Assembly: GCA_030674155.1 (NCBI GenBank) | Contig: CM060320.1 | Location: 29,191,833 to 29,209,332, forward strand | Reading direction: 5' to 3' | DNA: 17,500 bases | DNA from: Stramonita haemastoma | Taxonomy: Eukaryota > Mollusca > Gastropoda > Neogastropoda > Muricidae | In this document: positions 8,101-17,500 of the stretch, one piece after another | Layout: each line of letters starts with the position of its first letter | Numbering within the stretch: position 1 is the first letter of the stretch | The notes under the pieces: generated by a model | What the model saw: the letters and a program-made list of their open reading frames with translations, nothing else | The model's database searches: none | Told to the model about the DNA's origin: nothing | Made by a program: the position numbers and the translations under genes

Positions 8101-9235
8101 TCCAAAATCCTACAGCAAAAATGTACAGTCTAGTTTAAAGCCAATTACTTTGCTCCCCCCTCTCCCTTTGCAATTATAAAACCCAGTCGAGTATTTTCTC
8201 TGCAATACAAAGAAATCTGCAATTGCACACCTATGACACCAATGGATAAATGTATCAGCAGTAGTGAGGAATTTTTACCTGTCCTACAGACAACCATCTC
8301 AAGACCAAAAATGCTTTTGGAAATAGTTATCTACACACAAACAAAATTTCTGTATATTTTAAAGCGTATTATGCATCTAACACACAGGCAGTCAATTTGC
8401 ATCTCAGTAAAGGCTCACAGAAAAAAAATGTACCACTTTCTAAACAGCCCTTGTCTTTAAAATCCTTTCCTAAATAACCCGAACCTTACACACGCACATG
8501 CGCGCACGTTTATATCTTAAGTTGTTAATTTTTCCTTGCAAATTTACAGTCCGAAAAAAAATAGTAATCTCACAACAATTACAAAATTTCTGCCTCGATT
8601 GCAAAAAGCTATTTCACAATCCTTTTCAAATCACAAATACAGCTACATGTCAACAGCAAAAGATTATGGAAACATTTTTTTCAAGTCTAGTTCCAATGTG
8701 TTTATCAGCAAGATTTGTTTCAGACCACTTTTGTTTTATAGCTACTTCTAGTCTGGCCAGCAGAAAAGATAATTTAGATGATTATAGTACTTTTTTGACA
8801 TAATGGGATATCTTGTGGAAATACTCTTAATGCAAATCAATATTACAGAAATGAGAATTACTGAAATACAGAAAAAAACTAATGTTAAGAAAAAGAACTA
8901 CATACGTATGACATTTTTCAAATAAAAAAATATATACTTAGAAGCATTGAACAAGAGAAAATTATGAATTGTACACCTGGTAAGGTTTCTTTTGTTTCTG
9001 TTATCTAATGAAATTAAATTAAAAAAAATAACCCCCAAAATCTCTCATCCAGCTTTTTTCCCCACTATTTCTGCTGATCTAAACATACATTCTTCTACAA
9101 AAATTTCTCGTACCATCTCTATTTTACAAAACTAGATCTACCACCTCCTCCCGTGCACGTTCTGTGCACATATCTATGACTCTCTGTCGGATGAAACCTT
9201 GGATCGATAAAGATCGATCATGTCTGCAACACACG
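8101..9235. other. AT-rich single-copy stretch, no gene seen
   Basis: It has ordinary AT-rich composition. Frames of up to 101 codons (8498-8803, plus) exist, but they lack recognisable motifs and overlap other frames of similar length. There is a short alternating purine-pyrimidine patch at about 8488-8507 (ACACACGCACATGCGCGCAC). I see no convincing exon, RNA gene or mobile element. Confidence 0.55.
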
Positions 9236-9424
9236 TCCACTATGCTGATGTTCCTGTCGACGATTCTCTGTTGATGCGGTCCCTGTTGATCTGATCCACG
9301 TTGATTCAGTCACTGTTGATGCTGTCCATACGGATTTGGTTTTCATTGATGCAAACCCGTTGATCCGGTTCATGTTGTCCTCCTCAATGATCAACTCCAC
9401 GACGATGATGCTGAAGTCAGCGGT
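9236..9424. repeat. Degenerate 15-bp-period repeat preceding the minisatellite
   Basis: Successive blocks of 14-15 bp begin GTTGAT or a close variant: GTTGATGCGGTCCCT, GTTGATCTGATCCAC, GTTGATTCAGTCACT, GTTGATGCTGTCCAT. They can be read as VDxVx pentapeptides (VDAVP, VDLIH, VDSVT, VDAVH). The frame changes by one base near 9266 and again near 9358. The degeneration increases with distance from the 21-bp array. Confidence 0.65.
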
Positions 9425-9676
9425 GATGAAGATGAAGTCCACAGTGATGAAGATGAAGTCCACAGTGATGAAGATGAAGTCCACAGTGATGAAGATGAAG
9501 TCCACAGTGATGAAGATGAAGTCCACAGTGATGAAGATGAAGTCCACGGTGATAATGATGAAGTCCACAATGATGAAGATGAAGTCCACAATGATGAAGA
9601 TGAAGTCCACAATGATGATGATGAAGTCCACAATGATGATGATGAAGTCCACAATGATGATGATGAAGTCCATAGC
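9425..9676. repeat. 21-bp minisatellite, 12 copies
   Basis: Twelve contiguous 21-bp copies are present, each with two or three GATGAA/GATGAT triplet pairs followed by GTCCAC and a 3-bp tail (AGT, GGT, AAT or AGC). The first five copies are identical; variants are grouped towards the right. Because 21 is divisible by 3 and the unit lacks stops, several frames stay open: MKMKSTV and DEDEVHS on plus, VDFIFIT, CGLHLHH and SSLWTSS on minus. The acidic DEDEVHS frame is open from 9350 to a stop at 9704-9706. Open frames alone do not show a gene here, and I see no promoter, splice site or conserved flank. Confidence 0.95.
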
Positions 9677-9840
9677 GATGATTTGATGATGAGAAGTCGA
9701 CGATGATGATGAAGTCTACAATGACGATGAAGTCCGCGTTGATGATGATGAAATGCACATTGATGATGAAAGCCACACTGACCCAAGTCCATGATGATAA
9801 AATTCGCAATGATGTAGTACGCGATGTCCTGGTGATCCTC
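9677..9840. repeat. Decayed right flank of the minisatellite
   Basis: GATGATGA and GAAGTC..C elements continue with irregular spacing. One base is lost near 9693 relative to the array frame. After that, a frame reading DDDEVYN, DDEVRV, DDDEMHI, DDESHTDPSP runs to a stop at about 9792. This looks like the same repeat, older and degraded. Confidence 0.65.
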
Positions 9841-9899
9841 TCTATGAGTATGTTCTGGTGACAGAAAGAAAAAGTATCTGAATGGTTGATATCAGTTGA

Positions 9900-9922
9900 T
9901 ATTCATTCATTCACTCATTCAT
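9900..9922. repeat. Short (ATTC)n tract
   Basis: Five to six imperfect ATTC/ACTC steps. Confidence 0.7.
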
Positions 9923-10033
9923 CCGCTTGTCATTTGTCTGCCCATCTCGCTACTATTTGCTAATGAAAATTTGTCTTCTTTGTGTTTGTTTTTTTAAATT
10001 GTCAAATGGTGAGTTTTCTCCCAGCTTAAACAC

Positions 10034-10380
<347 letters not shown>

Positions 10381-10441
10381 TAATTTAATTTCAATCTTAA
10401 TTTGATTAATCTGATGTTTTAGAATTTTATTCTTTTATTTC

Positions 10442-10469
10442 GGAGAGAGAGAGAGAGAGGAGAGAGAGA

Positions 10470-10531
<62 letters not shown>
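10442..10531. repeat. (GA)n polypurine tract 2
   Basis: A second GA tract separated from the first by 64 bp of AT-rich sequence (10378-10441). It has the same irregularities and ends in CCGACCCACCGACCGAC. Confidence 0.96.
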
Positions 10532-10536
<5 letters not shown>

Positions 10537-10833
10537 CCACCGACCGACAAAATGACGGACACAGGGTTGCCGAAACAAGCTTTGGCTATGTTTTAAAAGA
10601 ATCATGAGCTTGTGTAAGACTTGTGTGTGCACCGATGCTTGCGTGTACTTGGTGCACGCTTACGCGCGCCCGTGCGAGTATGTGAAGTTACTGGAGCACT
10701 TTTACAGCGCCCTATGTAAGCATGCACACTGTCTGGTCAGTGAGCCAACTTTTAACTATTAACCCCCACCAAAACAAACAAAAATTAGGTCAACAAGCTA
10801 AAAACTTAGTTACTGGCTAAAAACAAACCAAGG
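10532..10833. other. Unassigned sequence with alternating purine-pyrimidine patch
   Basis: About 10621-10680 contains GTGTGTGCACC, GCGTGTACTTGGTGCACGC and TACGCGCGCCCGTGCG, a stretch rich in alternating purine-pyrimidine steps. Otherwise I see nothing. Confidence 0.5.
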
Positions 10834-10834
<1 letters not shown>

Positions 10835-10930
<96 letters not shown>

Positions 10931-10938
10931 AATTTTTT
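10835..10938. repeat. (TA)n followed by T-run
   Basis: (TA)n with one TATTAT break spans 10835-10900. T27 follows, then AATTAATTTTTTTT. Confidence 0.97.
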
Positions 10939-10987
10939 TTTAAAATAAAGTTTATCTTAACTGTATTATAACTAACTTACTCACGCA

Positions 10988-11290
10988 CGTATTTTCTCTC
11001 CCTGGCGTTCCTCAGACGGACAGCTGTCCCTGCAATGAAGGCAGCGGCACACTGCAGGTCTTCCGAAGTCACTTTGAAGCTGCTGCTTGGCCACTGGTTT
11101 GGAGTTAGGCTAGGTCCTCTTTCGGAAAGCCTCGTGCAGCAGGTTATGACTGCAGCACGTGTTCTGTTGTCTGGTCATCAGTCTTGCAAGGCGTTGCTCT
11201 TGATGGTTGTTCTATAGAGAGTTTCATGTACACGTGGGGATGTAGGAGTTCTGGCCTGTCCCGAGCATCAGACGACTTACAGGCCATGCA
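10988..11290. repeat. Interspersed repeat, copy A
   Basis: It aligns along about 290 bp with copy B at 12465-12770 in the same orientation. Shared blocks in order are CTG(C/T)AATGAAG, TGCAGGT(C/T)TTCC, (T/C)GTTGTCTGGTCA, TGCAAG, GTTCTAT and GTTTCATGTACA. Divergence is high and there are indels, so neither copy is recent. The class is unknown; no poly-A tail or inverted ends are apparent. Confidence 0.75.
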
Positions 11291-11650
11291 AGGTCCTCAT
11301 TCAGCATTTTTTCCTCACGACAGCCACATTCGCAATGAGACATATTGGAGAGTTCTATATGATGCACATGACGAATTTTACCACTGTATCAGGCCTCCCG
11401 TATAATAGAGAACAGGGTGGAAGGATTAAGGAAATGCTTTGGAATGTGAAGGGATGACAAAGCCTCCCTCCGTTACAGCAGTTCACTTTTCCAGCGATAT
11501 AATTTTCAAAAAACCAGCACAATCATCGTGTCAATGCTTTTCCAGCAGGGATTTTTTGCCAATATTAAAATCACTGTCAGTGAGTTACTTTCTGAATAGA
11601 GAAAGTTGTTGACAAACTAAAGTCTCTGGCAGTGCCCTTGCCTTTGTAAG
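11291..11650. other. Unassigned sequence between repeats
   Basis: Mixed-composition sequence without tandem structure. I see no motif, RNA or exon. It separates repeat copy A from the inverted-repeat element. Confidence 0.5.
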
Positions 11651-12065
11651 CAGCTGTTGATGTCAAACACGATCACTGTCACCAGGATTGATTGCCCCCT
11701 TTCGTCTCTTGCAATTTTTTTGTTTTACGTTTGGTTTTATTGATTTATTATTATTTTTATTATTATTTTTTTTTATAACTGTTTTTGAATATTATTGGTT
11801 TATTTTATTTTGCTTTTTTTAATTTCGGAGTTTTGCTTTTATTTTATTTTAGGAATTTGGTATTGTTCCCTTATTCTAATTAGTTTTAATTTGGTTTATT
11901 CTACGTTTTAAATTATTTTTGGTTAAGGTTTTGTATTCTATGTTTAGTTTTATTTCATTTTACTTTTTAATTCATTTGTTATGTCATTTTAACTTATCCT
12001 ATCTTTTAGCAGAAACTAAGGAGGCAATCAAAAGTCAAGTGTCGGTGATCGTATGACAGCAGCTG
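11651..12065. mobile_element. ~415-bp terminal-inverted-repeat element (MITE-like)
   Basis: The left arm (11651-11715) contains CAGCTG, GTCA, CGATCACTG, CAC, GATTGCC and CTTGC. The right arm (12004-12065) contains their reverse complements in mirrored order: GCAGAAAC, GGCAATCA, GTGTCGGTGATCG, TGAC and CAGCTG. Weaker similarity continues outward for some 20 bp. The interior (11716-12003) is strongly T-rich on the plus strand and has no coding capacity. A target-site duplication is not evident. Confidence 0.72.
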
Positions 12066-12185
12066 ACAGGGCAATCAGGCCGAAAAGCCACACAAAACTT
12101 TAGGGGCAAAATTCCAAGTTACAAAAAGATTCTGGGGCAAATTTATTAAAAAAACAAAACAAAGAACTTCAGGCCCAAAATTTGA
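12066..12185. other. A-rich unassigned sequence
   Basis: This is the outer flank of the inverted-repeat element. It includes short A-runs and no other recognisable feature. Confidence 0.4.
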
Positions 12186-12365
12186 TCAAAACGTTAGAAA
12201 ACTATGTGAAGAGGAGACCCGAGTCTCCTCTTTTGTGAACTGTAGATTTTTTTTTATTTTTTTTTTACAGATTGCCTTTTTCAGACCTGCATGTAAACTG
12301 TTCCAGAGAGCAAAGCTCTGAAGGGCCTTGCTCAATTTGTCCTTTCTCCTCCAATCTCTATCCTT
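12186..12365 (-). pseudogene. Possible 3' scrap of a non-LTR retrotransposon reverse transcriptase
   Basis: On the minus strand, an open stretch between a stop at 12366-12368 and a stop at 12186-12188 reads ..DKLSKALQSFALWNSL.., then HAGLKKAIC and a Lys run from an A-tract. A phrase of the type SFxxxxLWNSLPxxLRxA is common near the C terminus of reverse transcriptases of Jockey/CR1-like LINEs. The proline and the following segment are missing here. Only about 30 residues support this, there is no YADD core, and no initiating codon. It could be chance similarity. Confidence 0.25.
12209..12232. repeat. 10-bp perfect hairpin with CCGA loop
   Basis: AAGAGGAGAC (12209-12218) and GTCTCCTCTT (12223-12232) are exact reverse complements around a 4-base loop. 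No T-run follows, so a terminator reading is not supported, and it is not relevant in a eukaryote. Confidence 0.85.
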
Positions 12366-12464
12366 TTATAACAGGGGCCTAATAAGGGTAAACCCAGTCA
12401 TGATACACCATACAGAACTATTAGTATGGTCTTTGTGGTGAGAAGGTCCAAGATTGACTTAAAA

Positions 12465-12770
12465 TACGTTTTGTTTCCGACAGAGGAGCGAGCTCCGTCT
12501 CTGTAATGAAGACATTGCAGGTTGCAGGTTTTCCAAGTTGCCTCACAGTTTCCTGGCCTCTGTACAGATGGGCCAGATTCTACTTGAAGTGCCTTGTGTA
12601 GATGGCAGGACTGCATGGCAAGTTCCGTTGTCTGGTCACAATTCCCTGCAAGAGCGCTGTTCTTGTATGTTCTATGCACAGTTTCATGTACATCATGGTA
12701 ATTCAGGCGGTTGTGGCTTGTTTTCATGTTCCGAGCCTGAATGTACAGACTTGTTTCCATCATGTCAGCA
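12465..12770. repeat. Interspersed repeat, copy B
   Basis: This is the partner of copy A (10988-11290), in the same orientation. It is open in several frames on both strands, including a 139-codon minus frame (12398-12817) and a 132-codon plus frame (12538-12936). Copy A does not preserve either frame, which argues against coding function. Confidence 0.75.
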
Positions 12771-13082
12771 GGTGAGAAGAATGTGGCTATTTGTAGCCAG
12801 GATGTTTCTGTGTTCACTCGTTTTGTTGGCGGCTTTGATGACGGTAGTGGGTGTGAAGGGGGTCAATGGGGTGGGGCTTTGTCTCATTGCCAAGTATGTT
12901 GCAGTGGGTGTAGATGCCCTAATAGGAAGAATCTGATAAGAGACAATCATAATGAAATATTATGGGATTGATTTTTTCTCATTTTAACCAAAATGTGTGT
13001 CAGAAAAGATTTCAAGGGCATACATTTTTTTATCATTATGAATAGATGCTGCGTCATGTCATATGTCAGCCGCACACAGTGC
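12771..13082. other. Unassigned sequence before the long GA tract
   Basis: Mixed composition with a GT/GGGG-rich patch at about 12840-12880. No gene, RNA or repeat is recognised. Confidence 0.45.
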
Positions 13083-13838
<756 letters not shown>

Positions 13839-14376
13839 GTACATGCGTTCACGTTCGGCTTCGGTATTTCCAGCAGTTAACAGAGTTTTGGATATTCGAG
13901 TGCAAATGGAAACTTGCCAAGCAGTAAAATCAACACACTATAAACAAAAATAAAAATCCCAAGAAAATCTGTGGGAATATAGTAGATACATTTAGTTTTC
14001 CACATAATGAAAACTGTATTTAGGATTGGTGTCTTTTTTCATTGATGCTTAACTACTTCAACTAATGAAATGATGGCATTTCTAACACACACTGACAATA
14101 TTTTGCACGAAGCTTACCTGTTTACACTCGCTCATCGGTGTTCGCTTTTTCTGCTTTCATGTGTAGAGGAGCAGAACACTGGCGATGTTACCGGCATGCA
14201 TTCTGAAAAGAAAAGAAAACATGTTTCAGTTGATCTGAACAAAACCTAGGTAAGCAATACGTTAACACCAACAATAAGTGCAAAAGCTTTATACTATACT
14301 ACTATTTAAAAAAAAAGTAAGCGTTTTGGTTGGTTTGTTGTACAAGATCAATTATAAAGGTTCTATAAATTATTGC

Positions 14377-14378
<2 letters not shown>
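13839..14378. other. Unassigned AT-rich sequence
   Basis: No tandem repeat and no convincing open frame. A short phrase GCGATGTTACCGGCA at about 14182 resembles GCGATGTTACAGGCC near 17393, possibly by chance. Confidence 0.45.
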
Positions 14379-14430
<52 letters not shown>

Positions 14431-14447
14431 CATCATCATCATTATTA
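14379..14447. repeat. (ATT)n then (CAT)n trinucleotide repeat
   Basis: About 17 ATT steps are followed by four to five CAT steps and ATTATT. Confidence 0.96.
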
Positions 14448-14610
14448 CTGTGCTCAGGTGCAGATCGGAAATCTCATGGCAGTTTACTTCAAAGTATTAG
14501 CTTATAAAATCTAAAAAGCAATGGAAAAAAGCTACAAAACCAACTGCATACAGGCTATAATTATGCTCCGTTTCCATCCGAACCAGATACTATCGTTGTC
14601 AGAAATGAAT

Positions 14611-14989
14611 TTAGAACTGTTCATATTCCCGCTTACAACAATACGGCCTTACGTGCCACGGAAAGGTAGCCATCTTTGACATGTTCGAAATCAGGCCAAG
14701 GCGTTTGGCCAATCTGATGATCACTAACGTATTTGCTGATTTCCCTCTCACTACTAGCGAATTTATGAGCATTGCTACAGTCTTAGAATCATCCGAGTTG
14801 TACAAATTTACAGTGAACACGTCCGTTCTCTTACACTTTTTTTTGCCCCTGGTTTTCCCCATGCATCTGTTAATGTTTCAACTTGCATTACTCATGATAT
14901 TCACTATACAACTTTGTATTACTGACATTACGGCACTGATGCCGAGTCGTCAAAAAAAACCGGTGGAAGGAGAGGGACAGGCAGATTAG
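14611..14989. other. Unassigned island with overlapping open frames on both strands
   Basis: The minus frame 14611-14862 (83 codons, begins MGKTRGKKKCKR) and the plus frame 14681-14989 (102 codons, begins MFEIRPRRLANL) overlap. Composition here is more balanced than in the surrounding DNA. I do not recognise either peptide and see no flanking splice signals that decide a strand. It could be a decayed exon, a dispersed repeat or chance. Confidence 0.25.
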
Positions 14990-15785
14990 TTATTAGCCAC
15001 TAGTAAACAACCCCATCACCTAATCCCACCTGCCCCACTTTCTGGCTACTCATTTTGAAAAGGACAAAAATTTCAATCCATTTTACTAATTTATTGTGAT
15101 AACATTTCCAACTTGATCCTTCTGTCTCTGTCGCCTTCTATAGGTCACAGTTTGAAGCAAAGCTGGCTCCTAGAGGGAGGTCTTCATCCCATAACCACCC
15201 TTTTACAGAAGCAATAAACTGTAGTCCCGTATCAAGGTTTGTGGTGTGCATGACATGTGTACATGTTAATACCCATCCAACTTTTGTAGAAGTCTCAGGC
15301 TGTGGCCGATAGTGTGGATGGAGCAACATACCAAGCCTGCATCATGCGACCTGCAGGGAGCAGGGCTTCTTCAGGTTCAACTCCTTAAAAGGCACACACT
15401 ACCTGAACACTCTCTGTGCAATGCCCTGAACATTTCCCAAGGAGTCAATGGAGAAGTCTACTCGCAATCTTCCATTGTCATAATAATCTGGTCAACATCT
15501 TTTTCAAAGACGAATACATAATTATCTTATTTCTTTTTTTTTTTATTTTACCAACCTTCTTAGTTTACACAAAAAGTGCATTACGTTTTTGTTTTAAACA
15601 TGTAATAATAATCAAGACTACCTAACTTGCATCGTGGATATTCGTTCCAAAAAAAATAACCATACAAAGATTCCTTGTAGGATGATTAATTACAATTTGT
15701 ATTATAATTGTGATAATTATCACTAGTATTACTATTACTTTCATCATCATAACAAAGGAGAACAACGACAATTACCTGTAGTCTT
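14990..15785. other. Unassigned sequence
   Basis: It contains overlapping short frames: minus 15138-15329 (63 codons), plus 15312-15521 and plus 15416-15625 (69 codons each). None has a recognisable motif. An AT-rich patch lies at about 15680-15755. I see no defensible gene or RNA. Confidence 0.45.
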
Positions 15786-15800
15786 TGGTCAAAATGACCT
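15786..15800. promoter_or_regulatory. AGGTCA-type inverted repeat with 3-bp spacer (nuclear-receptor-like)
   Basis: TGGTCA AAA TGACCT differs from the palindromic AGGTCAnnnTGACCT consensus of estrogen-type receptor sites by one base in the first half-site. No gene or promoter is recognised next to it, so function is unproven, and a chance occurrence is quite possible given how many motif classes could be noticed. Confidence 0.3.
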
Positions 15801-15990
15801 GGCGACGACAAGGCAAAAATGGCCCAGTTGTCATACGCGTCTTGTCTCAACAACTGCTAGGTGCTGAATGAAGTCAAGGGGTATTCTGGCCAATACAGCA
15901 CGCCCCTTTGTGAGTGAGTTCAGTCCTTTTTCCACGTGTTTCACTGAGCAGCCTCCATAACAATGCTGATTGGTTGCAAAAAAAGAGTTC

Positions 15991-16019
15991 ATCTCTCTCT
16001 CTCGCTCTCGCTCTCTCTC
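15991..16019. repeat. Short (CT)n tract
   Basis: CTCTCTCTCTCGCTCTCG followed by CTCTCTCTC. This is a short pyrimidine counterpart of the GA tracts. Confidence 0.9.
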
Positions 16020-16235
16020 ATGCAGGGTGGCACGAATGACCTGATCCTTAAAAAAAAAAGTTTAATTGTCAGGCCGCCTTCGGGGTCAACAGTAAAGGAA
16101 CCCTTGCACTACTGGCGGGTTAGTTTGGTGTTGGGATGAGTGATGCCTGTTCTGAGCTAAAAAAACAAACACAAAAACACAGGAAGAACCTACAAACACC
16201 CTTACAGACGACAATGCTATCTTAACGTCAGAGCC
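16020..16235. other. Unassigned sequence
   Basis: Contains A10 at about 16050-16059 and GCCGCCTTCGGGG. No gene or repeat family is recognised. Confidence 0.4.
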
Positions 16236-16268
16236 AAACAATCAATCAATCGATCGATCACTCAATCA
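16236..16268. repeat. Short (ATCA)/(ATCG) tetranucleotide tract
   Basis: CAATCAATCAATCGATCG followed by ATCACTCAATCA. Confidence 0.85.
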
Positions 16269-16301
16269 AAGTCTTTTATGTGCTTTAAGAGAAACAAAAA
16301 A

Positions 16302-16510
16302 CCAGCCACCACCACCACCACCCTCAAACAAACAAACAACAAACACTCCAAACCGAACATCTTAACTATCAAATACGACAACAACAATAATATCAACCAA
16401 ATAGGCAGACAGATAAAAAAAAACCAGCCACAGCCAACAACAACAACACAAAAACAACAAAAGCAAGCAATAGGATAAGAAGAAAGGAAAACAATAAGAC
16501 CCCCCCCCCC
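16302..16510. repeat. ACC/CAA-rich low-complexity tract ending in C10
   Basis: CCACCACCACCACC leads into a CAAACAAACAA- and ACAACAACAA-rich stretch with irregular units, ending in C10 at 16501-16510. The frames read here are low complexity. Confidence 0.85.
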
Positions 16511-16885
16511 ATCCCCCGCAAGCAATCAAACTAAAAGGAAGCCAAAAAACATAGAAAAACAAATAGACTGAGTGAGATACCCAGTAAGAGTATGACCACC
16601 ACGACATTGTTTTTCTGTTGTTGTTGTTTTTTCTTTCCGTTTTATTTGCAGGCTAGGGCTCGGCAACATAAATCATAATATGATCCTAAGCATGCTATTT
16701 CGATCTTCCACAAGAGTGATTAAAAAAGAATGTCATCCGTTCATACTGGTACCAAAAGGCCTACTCTTCCTAAAGACAGAACAGGGTCTTGGTTTACACA
16801 GATATCTATTCAAAAGAAAATCATACATATACACTCATGTAATAGAACAACAAGGTAAAAGCTTACATTGTGCACATGTTTTTAT

Positions 16886-17097
16886 GTGTGCGCGCGCGAG
16901 AGGTTCTGTGTTTGTGTCCTTGGGCCTCGGTTTGTAAGTCTCATTCAAAGGGTTTTCGGAGGAGTGCAATCAGTGCTGATGTTAAACCCAGGGGGAAAAA
17001 TTGATCATCTTGAACAGGTGTCTCAGCAGTGGCTCTAACCCATGGGCCATCAAATGCTGAGAGCAACGATCTAACCACTAGGCTATCCTGGCCCCAG
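16886..17097 (-). mobile_element. tRNA-derived SINE copy
   Basis: Read on the minus strand from 17097, the head GGGGCCAGGATAGCC carries an exact Pol III box A, TAGCCTAGTGG (17075-17085). About 33 bases further is a degraded box B, GGGTTAGAGCC (17031-17041). A body follows with GGTTTAACATCAGCAC, TGAATGAGAC and AAACCGAGGCCC, a layout I associate with SINE bodies in marine invertebrates (ATGAGAC followed by AACCGAGG). It then runs into GCGCGCGCACACA. The 3' end is uncertain. The damaged box B suggests an old copy that is probably not transcribed. Confidence 0.72.
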
Positions 17098-17140
17098 TTT
17101 TATATGTGAATACTAGCACTGGTACACATGTTTCTGTACA

Positions 17141-17142
<2 letters not shown>

Positions 17143-17180
<38 letters not shown>
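17143..17180. repeat. T38 homopolymer
   Basis: An uninterrupted T-run on plus (poly-A on minus). It could be the tail of a minus-strand retroposon lying to the right, but no such element is recognised. Confidence 0.95.
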
Positions 17181-17183
<3 letters not shown>

Positions 17184-17500
17184 ATTATGCATGATTTAGA
17201 AAGGGGGTTGTTGGTAATGGTAATATTGGTCTTGTTTTGTTCTTATGACATTTTCGGATATTTCTGTGGTTTGTTTGCTGTTTTTTTGTTGTTGTTGGTT
17301 ATGGTTTGTGTGTGGGGGGGGGGGGAGGGGGGGGGCTTTTTTCGGCTTATGTTTTTTGTATTCTATTTGAAAAAAAAGGAAAAAAAAAACTAGCGATGTT
17401 ACAGGCCAATAAGTTCAACAAAAGAAGACAAAAACTGCACATCTTAATTATAGTTTACTAAAAGTCTGACCCCCAAACTGCTGCCAAGGTCAATGCTACA
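17181..17500. other. Low-complexity right end, no gene seen
   Basis: GTT/TTG-rich sequence, a G-run with one A (17314-17335) and A-rich TTGAAAAAAAAGGAAAAAAAAAAC. The 95-codon plus frame across it (17106-17393) is built from the T-run and G-run. Confidence 0.6.

Noticed and set aside
8498..8803. A 101-codon plus frame as a candidate exon
   Set aside because: No motif, an overlapping frame of similar length, and no splice signals that fit. Such a length is expected by chance in this much sequence.
12209..12232. Rho-independent terminator
   Set aside because: No T-run follows the stem and nothing bacterial is present; kept only as a hairpin.
12398..12936. Overlapping 139-codon minus and 132-codon plus frames as genes
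   Set aside because: They lie on repeat copy B, and the related copy A preserves neither frame.
14278..14514. Tyr-rich plus frame (poly-Tyr then poly-His)
   Set aside because: It is the (ATT)n/(CAT)n repeat in translation.
17106..17393. Phe-rich plus frame resembling a signal peptide with hydrophobic segments
   Set aside because: The poly-Phe comes from T38 and the Gly stretch from the G-run; there is no domain.

Overview
The window looks like non-coding, repeat-dense nuclear DNA of an animal. The evidence is very dense CA, GA, GACA, ATT and AT microsatellites, long homopolymer runs, a tRNA-derived SINE on the minus strand, and inverted-repeat (MITE-like) elements. No ribosome-binding sites, operons or compact genes are visible. 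A lophotrochozoan invertebrate such as a gastropod mollusc is my best guess. It rests on general style (GA/GACA arrays and the SINE architecture), not on a recognised gene. I found no protein-coding gene I can defend. Nearly all open frames are microsatellites read as VCVC, SLSL or RERE polypeptides, or run through repeats. Layout, left part: positions about 46-6960 hold a head-to-tail array of a 1.0-1.3 kb unit, with six core-bearing units and a seventh, deleted one. Each of the six carries a strongly conserved core of about 100 bp, which begins near GGCCTCAGTTGCATGC, ends at TTCATTGGCC, and is followed by an A-run and a G-run. Sites elsewhere in the unit carry (AC)n tracts of very different lengths. 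Two units contain fold-back inverted duplications of their own sequence. The last unit has lost the core. Middle part: 6961-9235 is mostly single-copy sequence with C-runs, one (AC)n tract and a 200-bp inverted-repeat element at 7544-7743. Positions 9236-9840 hold a minisatellite with a 21-bp main period and a degenerate 15-bp prelude; one frame would encode an acidic DEDEVHS repeat. Two GA tracts, an (AT)n/T tract and two diverged copies of a ~300-bp interspersed repeat follow. The two copies flank a ~415-bp terminal-inverted-repeat element and a possible 3' scrap of a non-LTR reverse transcriptase. A ~0.7 kb GA tract ending in (GACA)n lies at 13083-13838. Right part: 13839-17500 is mainly unassigned sequence with simple repeats, an ATT tract, a CAA-rich tract, a near-consensus AGGTCA-type palindrome and the SINE. 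There are no genes here to assemble into a pathway. The main biological interest is the macro-repeat array with its conserved core, and the record of template-switch, deletion and slippage events inside it.
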